Assembly: GCA_019022495.1 (NCBI GenBank)
Contig: JAFEKR010000007.1
Location: 868,001 to 932,000, forward strand
DNA from: Epichloe hybrida
Taxonomy: Eukaryota; Ascomycota; Sordariomycetes; Hypocreales; Clavicipitaceae
Direction of reading: 5' to 3'
Length of the DNA stretch: 64,000 nt
In this document: positions 49,701 through 61,787 of the stretch, one piece after another
Layout of the letters: every line of letters begins with the position of its first letter
Numbering within the stretch: the first letter of the stretch is position 1
Program-made: the position numbers and the translations under genes
The notes under the pieces: generated by a model
Databases searched by the model: none
What the model was told of the DNA's origin: nothing
What the model saw: the letters and a program-made list of their open reading frames with translations, nothing else

Positions 49701-50514
49701 AGCCGTGCCAAGAATCCCAGTGGATGATACCTTGTCCAAGTCCCCCATTTCTCTGGACACGGACGTTGTGGTGACTTTGAAAGCTCTGAATCTGGGTGTC
49801 TTCCCCAGCACCTTTTCGGATCACCAAGTTTTCAAGATGGAAGCCTTGAACGCATATGCTCGATTTTCCGCCAGTATCGAGCAGCGGCGAATTCACAGTA
49901 TTCTACGAATGACGCTAGGCCAGCTACGAATTGGTCTAGCTGGGGTGCGAGACGCTGAGGCACCAAAAACGATGGGCGAAATGACGGTGGAGGATGTTGT
50001 CAAACGATCGACAGGCTCTCGGGGCGGCACTATCCTCAAGGTCCCTCGGGTTGAAGCCGTGATGGAGACATGGCAGAAGCCAACAAGCAACCACATCGAC
50101 TACGTCTTCAAGAGTGCATTCGAGGGTAAAGTGGAGGTTGGATGGAACTATTCCCGCATCAGCTACATCCGGGGCATGTGGGCTAATCATTCCAAATCGC
50201 TCGAACAAGTTTGGGGTCGACAACTCCCCATGACGGCCGTCAAGATCACGGGGGTCCCTGCAGCAGAGGGTGAACAGCAAAAGATCACGGCCGAAGTCAA
50301 CGTACCGCAATCCAAGTATGACTATCTCGCACTGCAACCACCCGTGATCGAGACACCGCAGCTCCGTGATATGGGCGAGGCAACGCCACCTCTTGAATGG
50401 ATCGGCCTGCATCGAGAGAGACTCCCGAACTTGGTTCATCAGATCGTGATTGTTTCTCTATTGGAGCTAGCAGGCGAGGTGGAAGACGCATACTCGCGGA
50501 TTTTGGGATCATGA
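40778..50514 (+). CDS. CSF1: Bridge-like lipid transfer protein Csf1 (BLTP1/Tweek family), with an apparent frameshift
   Basis: Exon 1 (40778-40833) joins through a 70-bp intron to a giant exon, 40904-50514. The protein of about 3,221 residues matches the usual 3,000-3,300 of Csf1. A transmembrane anchor lies near residues 20-42 (FLIFLIISGLLAIFFLLYFN), followed by the conserved YIDVKAIQISLLGGRIFFTG block. The rest is the rod that forms a hydrophobic groove moving phospholipids between the ER and other membranes. A basic stretch (GPKKRRNKNKKSNKR) is at about 42,490-42,530. The frame changes by one base near 46,410: EIQQ before and TSGNVDRTIKASASSR after read as continuous sequence if one G is skipped, with no plausible intron. 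Total length is divisible by three only after removing one base. It is either a sequencing error or a real lesion. Confidence 0.9.
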
Positions 50515-51649
50515 TGACTATGTCGGCGTGAGTCATATATTCTCAGTTTTTTTTTTAGCGTGTCAAGGTTCCCTTTTTCAACCTGACACGAAAATGGATG
50601 AATGAGGCAGGCAAATACATGGACTTTTGGGGCATTCAATGTATACTACGATTACCAACATACGTGTACATGTATGAAGTCGAAAGTACAGTAATACACA
50701 AGCTTTGTTCACTGCTGCAATGGGACAATTGTGGCTGTGCGGGATGTTTGCTTTGAAAAGTCACGAGCTGCTCTCGCCGCGCCACATCAAAGTCAGAGAG
50801 CTATGGCATAGGTCCTCATTGGCGGTGTAGAAAAGCAGTGGGGTCAAGGCATGTTTCAAGTGTAGCATTGTATTAGGTAGAGATGGTTCATGTTGAAAGT
50901 CGGGTTCATCTCGATAGCATTCCTGGCGCAGATGGGAATGGAGATAACTCGAGGTACTTGCATTTGAAAGGCAGGAAGGAAAATGGTGGCGGTGGAGGGC
51001 TGTTGCCCTCTCAACTGCTGTCAAATCAAATGTTGCTTGATGGGCACAAGGCGATAGATAGGCGCATGGCATGGCGGGGTCTTGTTTCGCCAGCGCTGCC
51101 CCACCTGCCCGATTTTTTTTTCCGCATGCGCCGGCTCTCACTGGGCAGGGGGCTGTGTGGTGCTTGTTGGAGGGACAGAGATATTACAGAGGCTAACTAC
51201 AGTGGCATGTTAACGACACGGCTGCTGGCTGCAAGCTGCGAGCCGCTGAATCAGACAAGGACCTTCGCCACAAGTACCTAGTCTGCTAGCTGTGCATCAA
51301 GGTGCTTGAACCGCAAGGTTTTTTTCACACCATTTTTTCCACTTCCCTCGACCCCGTTCCCTTTCCCACTCTCCCTCCTCCCACCACCTCCAATAACCCC
51401 CAAGTGGACGAATTTTGAAAGAGTGACAGTCACTGCTGCTGTCTCTCTTTTCGCATTTCGTCACATTTGACTCTTTTCTTGTGTTGTTGAGTCATCTTTT
51501 CCTGCTGGCCAACTCCCTTCTTTGCTGCCTAAGCATATAAATCCTGAGCGCGGGGCGACAATCTTCAACCCCGCTTTGCTCAGCGACGACAAGTTTTCTT
51601 CCTACAACATTTTCCACGTAACGAGGTCGCCCTCAACACCACCGCCAAA
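50515..51649. other. Intergenic region with the eEF2 promoter
   Basis: No gene is seen in this 1.1-kb region. The last 300 bp are pyrimidine-rich (51,320-51,480), typical of strongly expressed fungal housekeeping promoters. The AT-rich 3' end of CSF1 lies at the left. Confidence 0.5.
51536..51541 (+). promoter_or_regulatory. TATA box of the eEF2 gene
   Basis: TATAAA in the context GCATATAAATCC lies 109 bp upstream of the start codon, downstream of a CT-rich tract. A TATA-type promoter fits a highly expressed translation factor gene. Confidence 0.6.
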
Positions 51650-54600
51650 ATGGTCAAGTAAGTGCAATTCTCCGCAGGAGTCTGCTCTGGTCGCATGAAA
51701 TCCGACACGAGTGCATCTCACTTTGATTGTGCTTTCTTTTCCCACTTCAATCGTTCAGCGAGCTGCGGGATGGGGAGACACAAAATTTTTCCCTCTCTGG
51801 GTTGATGATGTGGTCCATTTGACCCCGCCCGGAGTTCAGCTACCCTCTCAGGGCCAAAACTCCCTGCCAAGGTTTGGGAGGATTGTTCCCAATCCTGCAC
51901 CAAGTTCCGTGGCGATCAGAGAGAGGCCCAAGGGGCAAAGGAAGTTGGACAACATAACATGATGGACTTGACTGAAATTGGCAACTCAAGGAGTATGAAG
52001 CTAACAACCAGTCTTCCTCGCAATGTAGCTTCACCATCGATGAGATTCGCCAGCTTATGGACAAGCCTAGCAATGTCCGTAATATGTCCGTTATTGCCCA
52101 CGTCGATCACGGCAAGTCTACCCTGACCGACTCTCTTTTGGCCAAGGCCGGTATCATCTCCTCTGCAAAGGCTGGTGATGCTCGAGCAACGGATACCCGT
52201 GCAGATGAGCAGGAGCGTGGTATCACCATCAAGTCGACGGCCATCTCCCTGTATGGTCGTCTTGACGACCCCGAGGACGTCAAAGACATTGTCGGCCAGA
52301 AGACTGATGGCCAGGACTTCTTGATCAACTTGATTGACTCCCCCGGTCACGTTGATTTCTCTTCTGAAGTTACTGCCGCTCTCCGTGTCACTGACGGTGC
52401 TCTCGTCGTCGTCGACACCGTCGAAGGCGTGTGCGTCCAGACCGAGACTGTGCTCCGACAGGCTCTTGGTGAGCGTATCAAGCCCGTCATTATTATCAAC
52501 AAGGTCGACCGTGCCCTTCTCGAACTTCAGGTCTCCAAGGAGGATCTGTACCAATCTTTCTCTCGAACCATCGAGTCCGTCAACGTCATCATCTCCACCT
52601 ACCTGGACAAGGCTCTGGGTGACGTTCAGGTCTACCCTGACAAGGGCACCATTGCTTTTGGTTCCGGTCTGCACGGCTGGGCCTTCACTATTCGTCAGTT
52701 CGCTGTTCGATACGCCAAGAAGTTTGGTGTCGACAAGAACAAGATGATGGAGCGTCTCTGGGTACGTATTTCGTTCGACTCTAAGAGATGGAGCGGCTGT
52801 ATTCAGGATATGCAGATCAAAATCGGCTAACATGGCCCATTCTAGGGTGACAACTACTTCAACCCTCACACCAAGAAGTGGACCAAAAACGGCACGTACG
52901 AGGGTAAGCAGCTCGAGCGTGCTTTCAATCAGTTCATCTTGGACCCCATTTTCAAGATCTTCAATGCCGTCATGAACTTCAAGAACGACGAGATCACCAA
53001 CCTCCTCGAGAAGCTGTCCCTTAAGCTTAGCGTTGATGACCGTGCCAAGGAGGGCAAGCAGCTACTCAAGGTTGTCATGCGAACTTTCTTGCCTGCAGCC
53101 GACTCCTTGTTGGAGATGATGATCCTTCACCTTCCTTCTCCTGTCACTGCTCAGACCTACCGTGTCGAGACTTTGTACGAAGGTCCCATGGACGACGAAG
53201 CCGCCATTGGTATCCGTGACTGCGACCCCAAGGGTCCTCTCATGTTGTACGTCTCCAAGATGGTTCCCACCCTTGACAAGGGCCGATTCTTCGCCTTCGG
53301 TCGTGTCTTCTCCGGTACTGTCCGCTCTGGTCTCAAGGTCCGCATTCAGGGCCCCAATTACACCCCTGGCAAGAAGGAAGATCTCTTCATCAAGGCTATC
53401 CAGCGAACCGTTCTCATGATGGGCGGCAAGGTCGAGCCCATCGATGACATGCCTGCCGGCAACATTGTGGGTCTTGTTGGTATCGATCAGTTCTTGCTCA
53501 AGTCTGGTACTCTCACCACCTCCGAAACTGCCCACAACCTCAAGGTCATGAAGTTCTCCGTCTCCCCCGTCGTCCAGCGTTCCGTCCAGGTCAAGAACGC
53601 CCAGGATCTTCCCAAGCTGGTCGAGGGACTCAAGCGTCTGTCCAAGTCTGACCCTTGCGTTCTGACCATGCACTCCGAATCTGGTGAGCATATTGTCGCC
53701 GGTGCCGGTGAGCTGCATCTCGAAATTTGCTTGAAGGATCTCGAGGAAGACCACGCTGGTGTTCCCCTCATCATCTCCGACCCTGTCGTCCAGTACCGTG
53801 AGACCGTCCAGAGCAAGTCCAGCATGACCGCCCTGTCCAAGTCCCCCAACAAGCACAACCGTCTGTACATGGTTGCCGAGCCCATGGAGGAGGAACTGTC
53901 CCTGGCTATCGAGAGCGGCAAGGTTTCTGCCCGTGACGATTTCAAGGCTCGTGCCCGTATCCTGGCCGACGACTTCGGCTGGGACGTCACTGACGCCCGT
54001 AAGATTTGGTGCTTCGGCCCTGACGGTACTGGTGCCAACTTGTTGGTTGACCAGACCAAGGCTGTTCAGTACCTGAACGAAATCAAGGACTCCGTTGTCT
54101 CCGGTTTCCAATGGGCTTCCCGTGAGGGTCCCGTTGCTGAGGAGCCCATGCGATCCATCCGCTTCAACGTCCTCGATGTTACCCTGCACGCTGATGCGAT
54201 TCACCGTGGTGGCGGTCAGATCATTCCCACTGCCCGTCGTGTCCTGTACGCCTCCGCTCTGATGGCCGAGCCCGCTTTGCTTGAGCCCGTCTACCTGGTC
54301 GAAATCCAGGTTCCCGAGCAGGCCATGGGTGGTGTCTACGGTGTTCTTACGCGCCGTCGTGGTCACGTCTTCAACGAGGAGCAGCGTCCTGGTACTCCTC
54401 TCTTCAACATCAAGGCTTACCTGCCTGTCTTGGAGTCTTTCGGCTTCAACGGTGACCTGCGACAGGCCACCTCAGGCCAGGCCTTCCCTCAGTCCATCTT
54501 CGACCACTGGCAGGTCTTGCCCGGTGGCTCCCCTCTTGATCCCACCTCTAAGGTCGGAGGCATTGTCACCGAAATGCGTAAGCGCAAGGGTATCAAGGTT

Positions 54601-54701
54601 GAAGTTCCTGGCGTTGAGAACGTAAGTTGACTGCATTTTCACTTTCCTAGCTCACATCGAACATGTGCTAACTGCCTACACAGTACTATGACAAGCTGTA
54701 A
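51650..54701 (+). CDS. EFT2: Translation elongation factor 2 (eEF2)
   Basis: Four exons, 51650-51657, 52029-52761, 52846-54621 and 54684-54701, with introns of 371, 84 and 62 bp, encode exactly 844 residues, the normal eEF2 length. The GTPase drives ribosomal translocation in the cytosol. GTP-binding motifs are AHVDHGKS (26-33), the switch I block [18 protein letters not shown] and NKVD. The diphthamide site lies in [16 protein letters not shown] near residue 700 and is intact, and the C-terminus YYDKL is encoded by the tiny last exon. The first exon has only eight coding bases, so the long intron 1 sits inside codon 3. Codon usage is strongly C-ending, unlike its neighbours, as expected for very high expression. 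Confidence 0.98.
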
Positions 54702-55312
54702 ATAGCTATTCCAAATGCCGATAGAATCATGTGTAGTGCCAACAGAATGGGCACATCTCGTCGATAGGCTGCTAGCAAAGGTTTGGCTGGGGTGCTCTCC
54801 TCGCGTAACCCCAGCCGTGGCAACTCCAGCGGATATCGAAAGCGTAGGTTAGTCTACGGGCAAGCCGATCGCGGAAAAAATACAAACAAATAAAAAGCAA
54901 CCGAATGCAAGGTTGAGGCTATAATCAAGGGAAGCAAGGTTCAGCTTTTGATACATGTAGTTATGTCGTCTCGGATCAATTGAAAGTTTTAGAATAAACT
55001 GTGCTTTGAGTGACTCGCGTGAATCAAGGTCTCTTAAATTCACAGACTATACGTGGTTTACAGGCACAAATACTCAAGTGACTTGAATCTGACAAGACAA
55101 TAGAATTAGGGAGGAAATGATCGCACGACGCTGCTTCTAAAATATACGGCACGGCACGGCTCCCGATTAGGTACAGTGGGGTGGGGTAGCTGTAGGTCCC
55201 TTCCCTCGTCGCGCGCCACGTCTATCCTCCCGCACAAACCAACCAATAGCATCCTGCCGACTGTCTAGCTTCCAACCCAAGAGTCCCAAATCGCCAACAG
55301 CTCAACCGCCGA

Positions 55313-55344
<32 letters not shown>

Positions 55345-55487
55345 CAGTCCAAAGTCGACACAGCCGCGATTTTCTCGCTCCCAAAACTCGAGCGGGATAA
55401 CTACCCACTGAATGATTTGAATACTTACTTTTCCCTCCTCAGCTCACGGAGAGCAGCACAGCGCACCTGCTTACGCGACAAATCACC
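54702..55487. other. Intergenic region with a 30-base T tract
   Basis: This region contains the eEF2 3' end and the promoter of the next gene. A pure run of about 30 T residues is at 55,315-55,344. No gene is seen. Confidence 0.5.
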
Positions 55488-57878
55488 ATGTTATTTTCCG
55501 AAGAAGATGCGCCGCTTTTGAAGGCCTGGATCGTGAAGCGCATTGAAAACACGTGCGTTTGCAAACCTCTGATCTGGATTTTCTCTCGAGAAACAACACT
55601 AATCGACATGATTGAATCGCAGGTCGGATGCCGACGCGGATGTCTTGGCAGAATACGTGATTGCCTTGCTGAAACACGATGGGAATAAGGAGAGCGTGAG
55701 GACCTTGTGCGAGCAGGAAATTCCGGACTTTTTGACAGAGGGTTTGTGCTGCTCCCATCTCTCTTGGTGCTCACAGTGCTCGTCGCTTTTTTCGCCGAAA
55801 ATTATAAAGGTTACTGATTGGCCTTAGATCCGAAACAGTTCCTCGATGATGTCTTTCGGGCGATTACCTATCGATCGTATATGCCTGGTGCGCCGCCGCC
55901 ACCACCGAAGAAGGTTCCTGCTGGGCCCGCTGCTGCGTCTGCGAGTCCTGGACCGTCACGGAAGCGACGAATCGATGAGACGGGGGGACAAGATGAGGGT
56001 CACGAGAAACATGGTGCCCATGGGAGGGCGTTGAAGCAGGCTAGACGGGGGCGGAGGGGCGGTCGAACAGAAGATAGACAGGGTCATGGAAATATTCAGA
56101 GTCAGTTTCATGGGCAGCAGTATCCCATGGGTATGATGATGCCGCTCTTTGATCCCAATAATCCAATGGAGGCAATGATGAGGATGCAGGCCATGGGCAT
56201 GCCGTTCCCAGGCATGGGAGACACATCGGGATGGTTTGGGGCTGGAAGAAGCGGAACGGGTGGTGGGCAGAGGAGGAAGAGGTGCAGAGACTTTGATATG
56301 AAGGGCTATTGCTCGAGAGGGAGTACATGCGTTTACGACCATGGGGGCGGAGAAGTTTCAAATCAAGACGGTCAGTCGGTGGTCCAGGTGCTACTGCGCT
56401 TGGGGGATACTATGATGGTATTTTCCCCTTAATTTCCTGGTCAAGCCGCTAACGTTCACATAGAATACGACCCTAGCAACGCCATGGTGCTGCCATTTCC
56501 CCCTCCTGATATAAACATGGACATTGGCCGAGGGCGTGGTCGCAAAGGAAGACAACGAGGGGGACGCAAAGGAGGCGCCCGTGCATCATTCTCGGCCGAG
56601 GGCCCTGTAAACGACCAGTCAAAGACAGCTATCGTTGTTGAAAACATTCCCGAGGATCACTTTGGCGAAGACCAAGTACGGGGCTTTTTCTCCCAGTTTG
56701 GAGACATTGTCGATGTATCCATGCAGCCGTACAAACGCTTGGCCATTGTTAAATTCGACAACTGGTCATCGGCAAACGACGCCTATCGCTCCCCCAAAGT
56801 CATATTCGACAACAGGTTCGTCAAGGTGTTCTGGTACAAGGATGAAAAGGAGAAGGAAAAGATGCTACCGTCAGTACTAAATGGGTCAGGCTCCAAGCCG
56901 GGTCTCGGGTCGGACGAAATGGATACGGTACCACCAATAGACGTGGAAGAGTTCCAGCGGAAACAGGAAGAGGCACAGAAGCTATACCAGGAGCGCCAGG
57001 ATAAAAGGACGGAGCTTCAGAAACAACGAGAACAGTTGGAAAAGCAACAACAGGAATTGCTGACCAAGCACCAGGCGGAAACAGAACGTTTACGGGCCAA
57101 GTTGGCAGAAAAGGATAGTGGCGCTGAAGCTTCGCCGGGGTCATCGTCGGGTGCCGACATGCTTCGAGCCAAGCTTGCCGCTCTAGAGCAAGAGGCGAAG
57201 ATATTGGGAATTGATCCCGATGCTGTAGATCAAGCGGGCGAGTATTACCCTCCTCGAGGCGGGTATTGGGGTCGTGGGGGCTTTCGAGGAGGTTATCGCG
57301 CAAGAGGGCTCGCACCAAGAGGACGGGGTTCTCTCAGAGGTCAAGCCGGTCGACATGCCGCGTATGCCCAGTTCTCCATCGACAACCGTCCCAAGAAGCT
57401 TGCTTTCACGGGCGTCGACTTCACCCCATCTGAAAAGGATGAGCAACTCCGACACTTTTTGCTGGTACGTACATTCTTCCACCCCCTCCCTTCTATCTCC
57501 CGTCCACACTAGCACACTAATGTTTCCTACCAGAATATGGGTGAATTCGAGTCCGTCGCCACATCGCCCGCGGTCACGCACGTATCCTTCCGAGATCGCA
57601 AGACGGCCGAAAAGGTCTACTTTAGCCTTCATGGGAAGGAATTGCCCGGTGTACAAGGCAAGCTGGACCTGTCATGGGTGAACAGCCCCCTGCCTCACGT
57701 CAACACGAAGGCGTTGACGCAGGAGGAGAATGGAGCCGCCGGTGGCGACGCCATGGCAGGCATGGACGATGAAAGAGAGGGCACGGACGCTGACGCGGAG
57801 GAGAGCAGGGCGGTGAATATGGATTATGAGGCTGGCGATGATTACGGATGGGAGGGGGGAGGTGAGTCGGCGCTGTAA
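55488..57878 (+). CDS. PWI-like/CCCH/RRM RNA-binding protein (RBM26/27, Rmn1 type)
   Basis: Five exons, 55488-55552, 55623-55741, 55828-56370, 56464-57464 and 57534-57878 (introns of 70, 86, 93 and 69 bp), encode 690 residues. The N-terminal 75 residues (FSEEDAPLLKAWIVKRIENT...DPKQFLDDVF) form a PWI-like helical fold. A CCCH finger follows near residue 225, CRDFDMKGYCSRGSTCVYDH, with exact C-x8-C-x5-C-x3-H spacing. RRM 1 starts near residue 290 (KTAIVVENIPEDHFGEDQVR, core LAIVKFDN). A long Glu/Gln/Lys coiled coil (RTELQKQREQLEKQQQELL) and an RG-rich stretch (RGGYWGRGGFRGGYRARG) precede a second RRM-like fold (KKLAFTGVDFTPSEKDEQLR). This order matches human RBM26/27 and fission yeast Rmn1, which act with nuclear exosome adaptors in RNA decay. 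That role is inferred from the family. Confidence 0.9.
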
Positions 57879-58883
57879 GATAAGATGAGTGTGTACAACA
57901 ACCATGACCCCGTCCTCATATCAGCATTGCAAAGATCCTTTTCCAAGGCGACAACTAAACCCTTGTGATGATGTCACGATGTTTCAGACTTCCCCTTCAT
58001 CACGCATGCCTGCCCAGGGCGGTGACACCTCGATTTGTGAATGGCGAACATGGTAGGCGGAGAATAAGGAAGAGGAGAGGGGGAGAGGGCCCAATGATTG
58101 CTGGGGCGGCTGATGGGGCAGCAGGCTGAGGCAAATCGGCATCCTGGAAAACAAGTCACTATCCCATTCCATTGTTGCATCTTCATCTTCAAGGGACCTT
58201 CGAATTCGCTTCTATCGACAGCCCCGTTGTCCTTCCTTTTCAAAGTCCTCCAGTCCACATCCGCAACCCCAGATTCCACGGCTCGTCATCCTCTCTGCTT
58301 GTCTAAACACCTCTGGCTGTGCAAAGGCGGGGGTATCGTTGAGATTTATATGTATATATACGCTATGCATTCATGATGCAAAAAAATAATAATAATAATA
58401 ATAATAATAATAACCATGCAAAAGAAGGTCAAAGACCCCCCCCCCCTTTGCTTCAATCGTCGTGGCGCGTTGTACTGTTCAAGGGCCGTTGTCGCCTTTT
58501 TTCGTTTCCCATTTCAGAACCAAAACCAAAACGTCCTTCTCACATGGACACCCGATGTCATTGCGTCTGTGTAGCTTTTTGTTGAAAAAGTCACGCCTTT
58601 GCCCCCGCCTGTTTGCCGCAAATTTTGGTGTTTAAACGCCGTTTCATCATGCATGTTACTCGAGCCCGAAATGAGTTGGGAATGAAAAAACTAGGAAAAG
58701 ATGCAGAGAAAAACAAATGATGCGTTTCGAGTTACAACGCGACTAGATCGACGAAACGTCATTTAAATAAATGCACATCTCGGCTGACTGCAACCGCTGC
58801 CAATGCAAAGCCGTCCTGGTGGAGCAGGAAAGCCCGATCAAAAGAAAAATAATTGAAGGATATGACTAAAGGGTGGTTCCGGG
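57879..58883. other. Convergent intergenic region
   Basis: About 1 kb separates two convergent stop codons. An AAT microsatellite lies at 58,384-58,412 and a C run at 58,438-58,446. I see no gene. Confidence 0.45.
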
Positions 58884-60746
58884 TTACGACGTGGAGACAG
58901 GTTCGTCGAGCCCCTTGACTTCGAGGCCCTCGAAGAGATCAAAAATGGTTTCGTTCTCGTGGAAGTCATTGTTGACTGTGTGCCGTTAGCTTCATGTCCG
59001 TCCGCGCAGTGATCCCACGGGTCCATGAGTGGTTAATGATTGCTTACCGACGTTGATGAGATACCACTCATTCATCACTTGATCAAGCAAAATACGGCTG
59101 GCCGTGTTGGACTCGAAGCAGTGGGCCCAGTCGGTTCCCAGTCTGAACGCCTCGTCTCTCCAGGCTAGGAAACTGACGCTCTCAACAATAGTGGGCTGGA
59201 CGATTTCCTTGCCAGGGAAAACACCCCAGGTCACGGCATTGGGCCCGTCCGATGGAGCGTTGGTCTTGAGTTCGCCGTCCTTTGTGACCGCATAGTAAGT
59301 CAGAGTAGGCTTAGACTCAATTCGCTTGACCATCTGGGTGAAAATTGAAGGCGGTACAAGCAACTCCAGGTATGCCTTTTGGTAGACATAACCATTGGAA
59401 GGGCCCCATCCGTGAACTGAGTCAGACGACTTGACGCCGTCGACTGCAGGCTGCGAGTTGATCGTCAGAAGACCGCGTTTGTTGAGGGCAATGAGTCTGT
59501 CCTTGATGGCGTCGGCTTCGCTGGTGAGGGGCGCTTCACTCCAGGGGAGACAGTCGATCTCCTGGTTCAGGTAGCGGACAAAGATATCGGCGATTTCCTG
59601 CACCGTGGTCGGCTCACCCCATTTTTTGCGGTTCGCCTCGTTGGTGCCCGTCAGACCGATACCATAAGCATCCAGCTCACCAAAGGCGGGGGATCGAGAG
59701 TCACCCCATCGACCGTTGGGGAACTCATCCCAGTCCTGGGTGCGCAAAACGTACGACTTGTTGCGGTTACGCCAGAAGATGGGTCGAACGTCTTCGTCTC
59801 GTCGACCTAGGGCCTTGGACTGCTTCCACGGCAGGGCATGCTGCAGGGGCCGCTCGGCACATGGTGCCCAATGTAGTTCCTCCAAAACCATGCGTGTGGC
59901 CTGAGCCAAGTTCATGGTGTAGAAGTGCAGGTGGTGAATACCGTTGGCGAGGAGCTTACGGCACATTTCCGCCACGAGAGTCATGCCGATCTCACGGACG
60001 GCCACATCGTCGTTCTTGACGGGTTCCAGAGCGGCCATCCAGGCCTCCGGAACCTTGCACTGCATGTGCTTGGCTCTCCGCATAAAGCTGGCATAGGTGG
60101 CAATGGGCATGATTCCAGGAAGGATGGGAATCGCGATGCCACGCTCACGGACTTTACCAACCCAACGAATAAAGTTTTCTGCGTCGTAGAACATTTGCGT
60201 TACGATAAATGAGGCACCCATGTCGACCTTTTCCTTCAGATGATCCAGCAATTGGTCCTCGTCCTTGTTGTCGTCACATCCCTCAGGATAGCCAGCAACA
60301 CCAATGTCAAAGTGGTCTCCGTAGGTAGCCCGAATGTGCTTGACCAAATCTCGGGCGTACTGGAAGCCGCCTTCGGTAGCAGTCCACTTTTCTTGTGCTC
60401 GGGGAGGGTCGCCGCGCAGGGCGAGGATATTTGTGCACCCGGCTTTGTAGGCTCTCTGGAGAGCATCGTTGACCTTTTCCATGGCCATGTCGGTGCAAGT
60501 CAGGTGCATACACGTCTCGAGGCCATAGACGGACTGAGCCTGGAGCACCATCTCGCAAGTAAGCTCGGCGATTCGGCCGCCAGCGCCCCAGGTGATGTCG
60601 ATAAACTTGGGGCCGAGATTGTACATGCGGTCGATACGTTCGTACAGATTCTGCACACCCTGTGCCGTTTTGGGAGGGAAGTATTCGAAGGAGAAGGACG
60701 GCTGACCATCCTTCTCCGCCTCGAGTAGCATATCCTTGATGTGCAT
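58884..60746 (-). CDS. MET13: Methylenetetrahydrofolate reductase (MET13 type)
   Basis: Two exons, 59048-60746 and 58884-58975, with one 72-bp intron near the 3' end, give 596 residues, matching yeast Met13 (600). It reduces 5,10-methylene-THF to 5-methyl-THF, supplying the methyl group for methionine synthesis in the cytosol. The N-terminal FAD-binding barrel shows FSFEYFPPKTAQGVQNLYER, FIDITWGAGG, ETCMHLTCTDM, ILALRGDPPR, VAGYPEG and the glutamine-containing FIVTQMFYD. The C-terminal half is the eukaryotic regulatory domain: DEFPNGRWGDSRSPAFGELD, INSQPAVDG, HGWGPSNGYVYQKAYLELLV and NAVTWGVFPGKEIVQPTIVE. The start codon is the first Met of the conserved N-terminus (MHIKDMLLEAEKDGQPSFSF). The last exon supplies the C-terminal 30 residues. 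Confidence 0.96.
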
Positions 60747-61787
60747 CTTGGCAGTGTTTGTGAGGCTTGCGAGGTTTCAGTGTCTCTGGAAGTGGTCAAT
60801 GACAGCGGGTAGTTTTGGGCACAGCGTTTCGGCCAACTTTTGATGCGGAAATGACACGATTTGGACAGATCCGAGGTGTTTCGCAGGCCATCAGACGGAC
60901 CAGAGCCCCCGGTTACGACCACAAACCAATCTGGCAGCGAGAGAGAATTGAGTCGCCCAGTCAGCCGGCGACAGGAGGGTATGCAGGCACAAATGGACCA
61001 ACGGATGGATGCAGGTATGTTACCGGTGATGGCGCGTGAGGAAATGCCCTGGGGAGTAGGGTCAGGAGCAATAAGAAATACAGGTTGGAAGAAAGGGAAG
61101 CTCGAAAAAGGTCAACTGAGCGAGAACGGGGTTCATGGTACCCCAGTACCCCAGGTGGGGGGGGGGGGGTGGTTAGTGGTTCCAAGTCGTGATTGACACG
61201 GCCGCCAGCTGGGCCGACGGCGGAACGAGACAGGTGACAGCACTTGCCAACTTGAGGCCATACATAATAGGGGACAAACAAGACTTGGCGGTGGACGTGC
61301 ATGCAGGCCGGACGCCGGACTGCGGACTTGATATTATTCCATGTGCATGTCCAATTGCCTCCTAAGGTAATACGGCTCTGTCCCTACGATACTGTACACA
61401 TTCTATGTACCCTTTTTTTTTTTCAATTGCCCCGCCATTTACGGATTACTAATAAGCGACATTTAAACCGTCTCTGGATTGCTCCAACGCAAAGTTGCAT
61501 CTGATTGGCAGGTCGTATTATTCGTGTTCCATGGTGATCGGCTTTCGAAAGACAACTGCCGGCGGGAGCTCCTTCCCCCGTTCGCTTTCCATCAACTTGT
61601 CCAATGACACTGCAGTGGATGCTCCTGCAAAGCGCCTGGCAAGCGCCTGGCCAACCATGATTCATGAAGCAATGGTTGAGCCTTTGAGGCTTTGAGCATT
61701 TGCCTCGAACTTCTTCACCGGCTGCATCTGACCGGCACCATTCCAGCTGTCGGCTGCAAGTTTGAGTATCTAATTCATTCCAGCGTG
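60747..61787. other. Promoter region of MET13 and 3' region of the JEN1-like gene
   Basis: No gene is recognised in this interval. A 13-base G run lies at 61,157-61,169 and a T run at 61,411-61,422. Confidence 0.45.

Noticed and set aside
53062..54366. Open frame of 434 codons on the minus strand, with another of 317 codons at 51916-52869
   Set aside because: Both lie antisense to eEF2 exons with extreme codon bias, which often creates long antisense frames. They do not look like real proteins.
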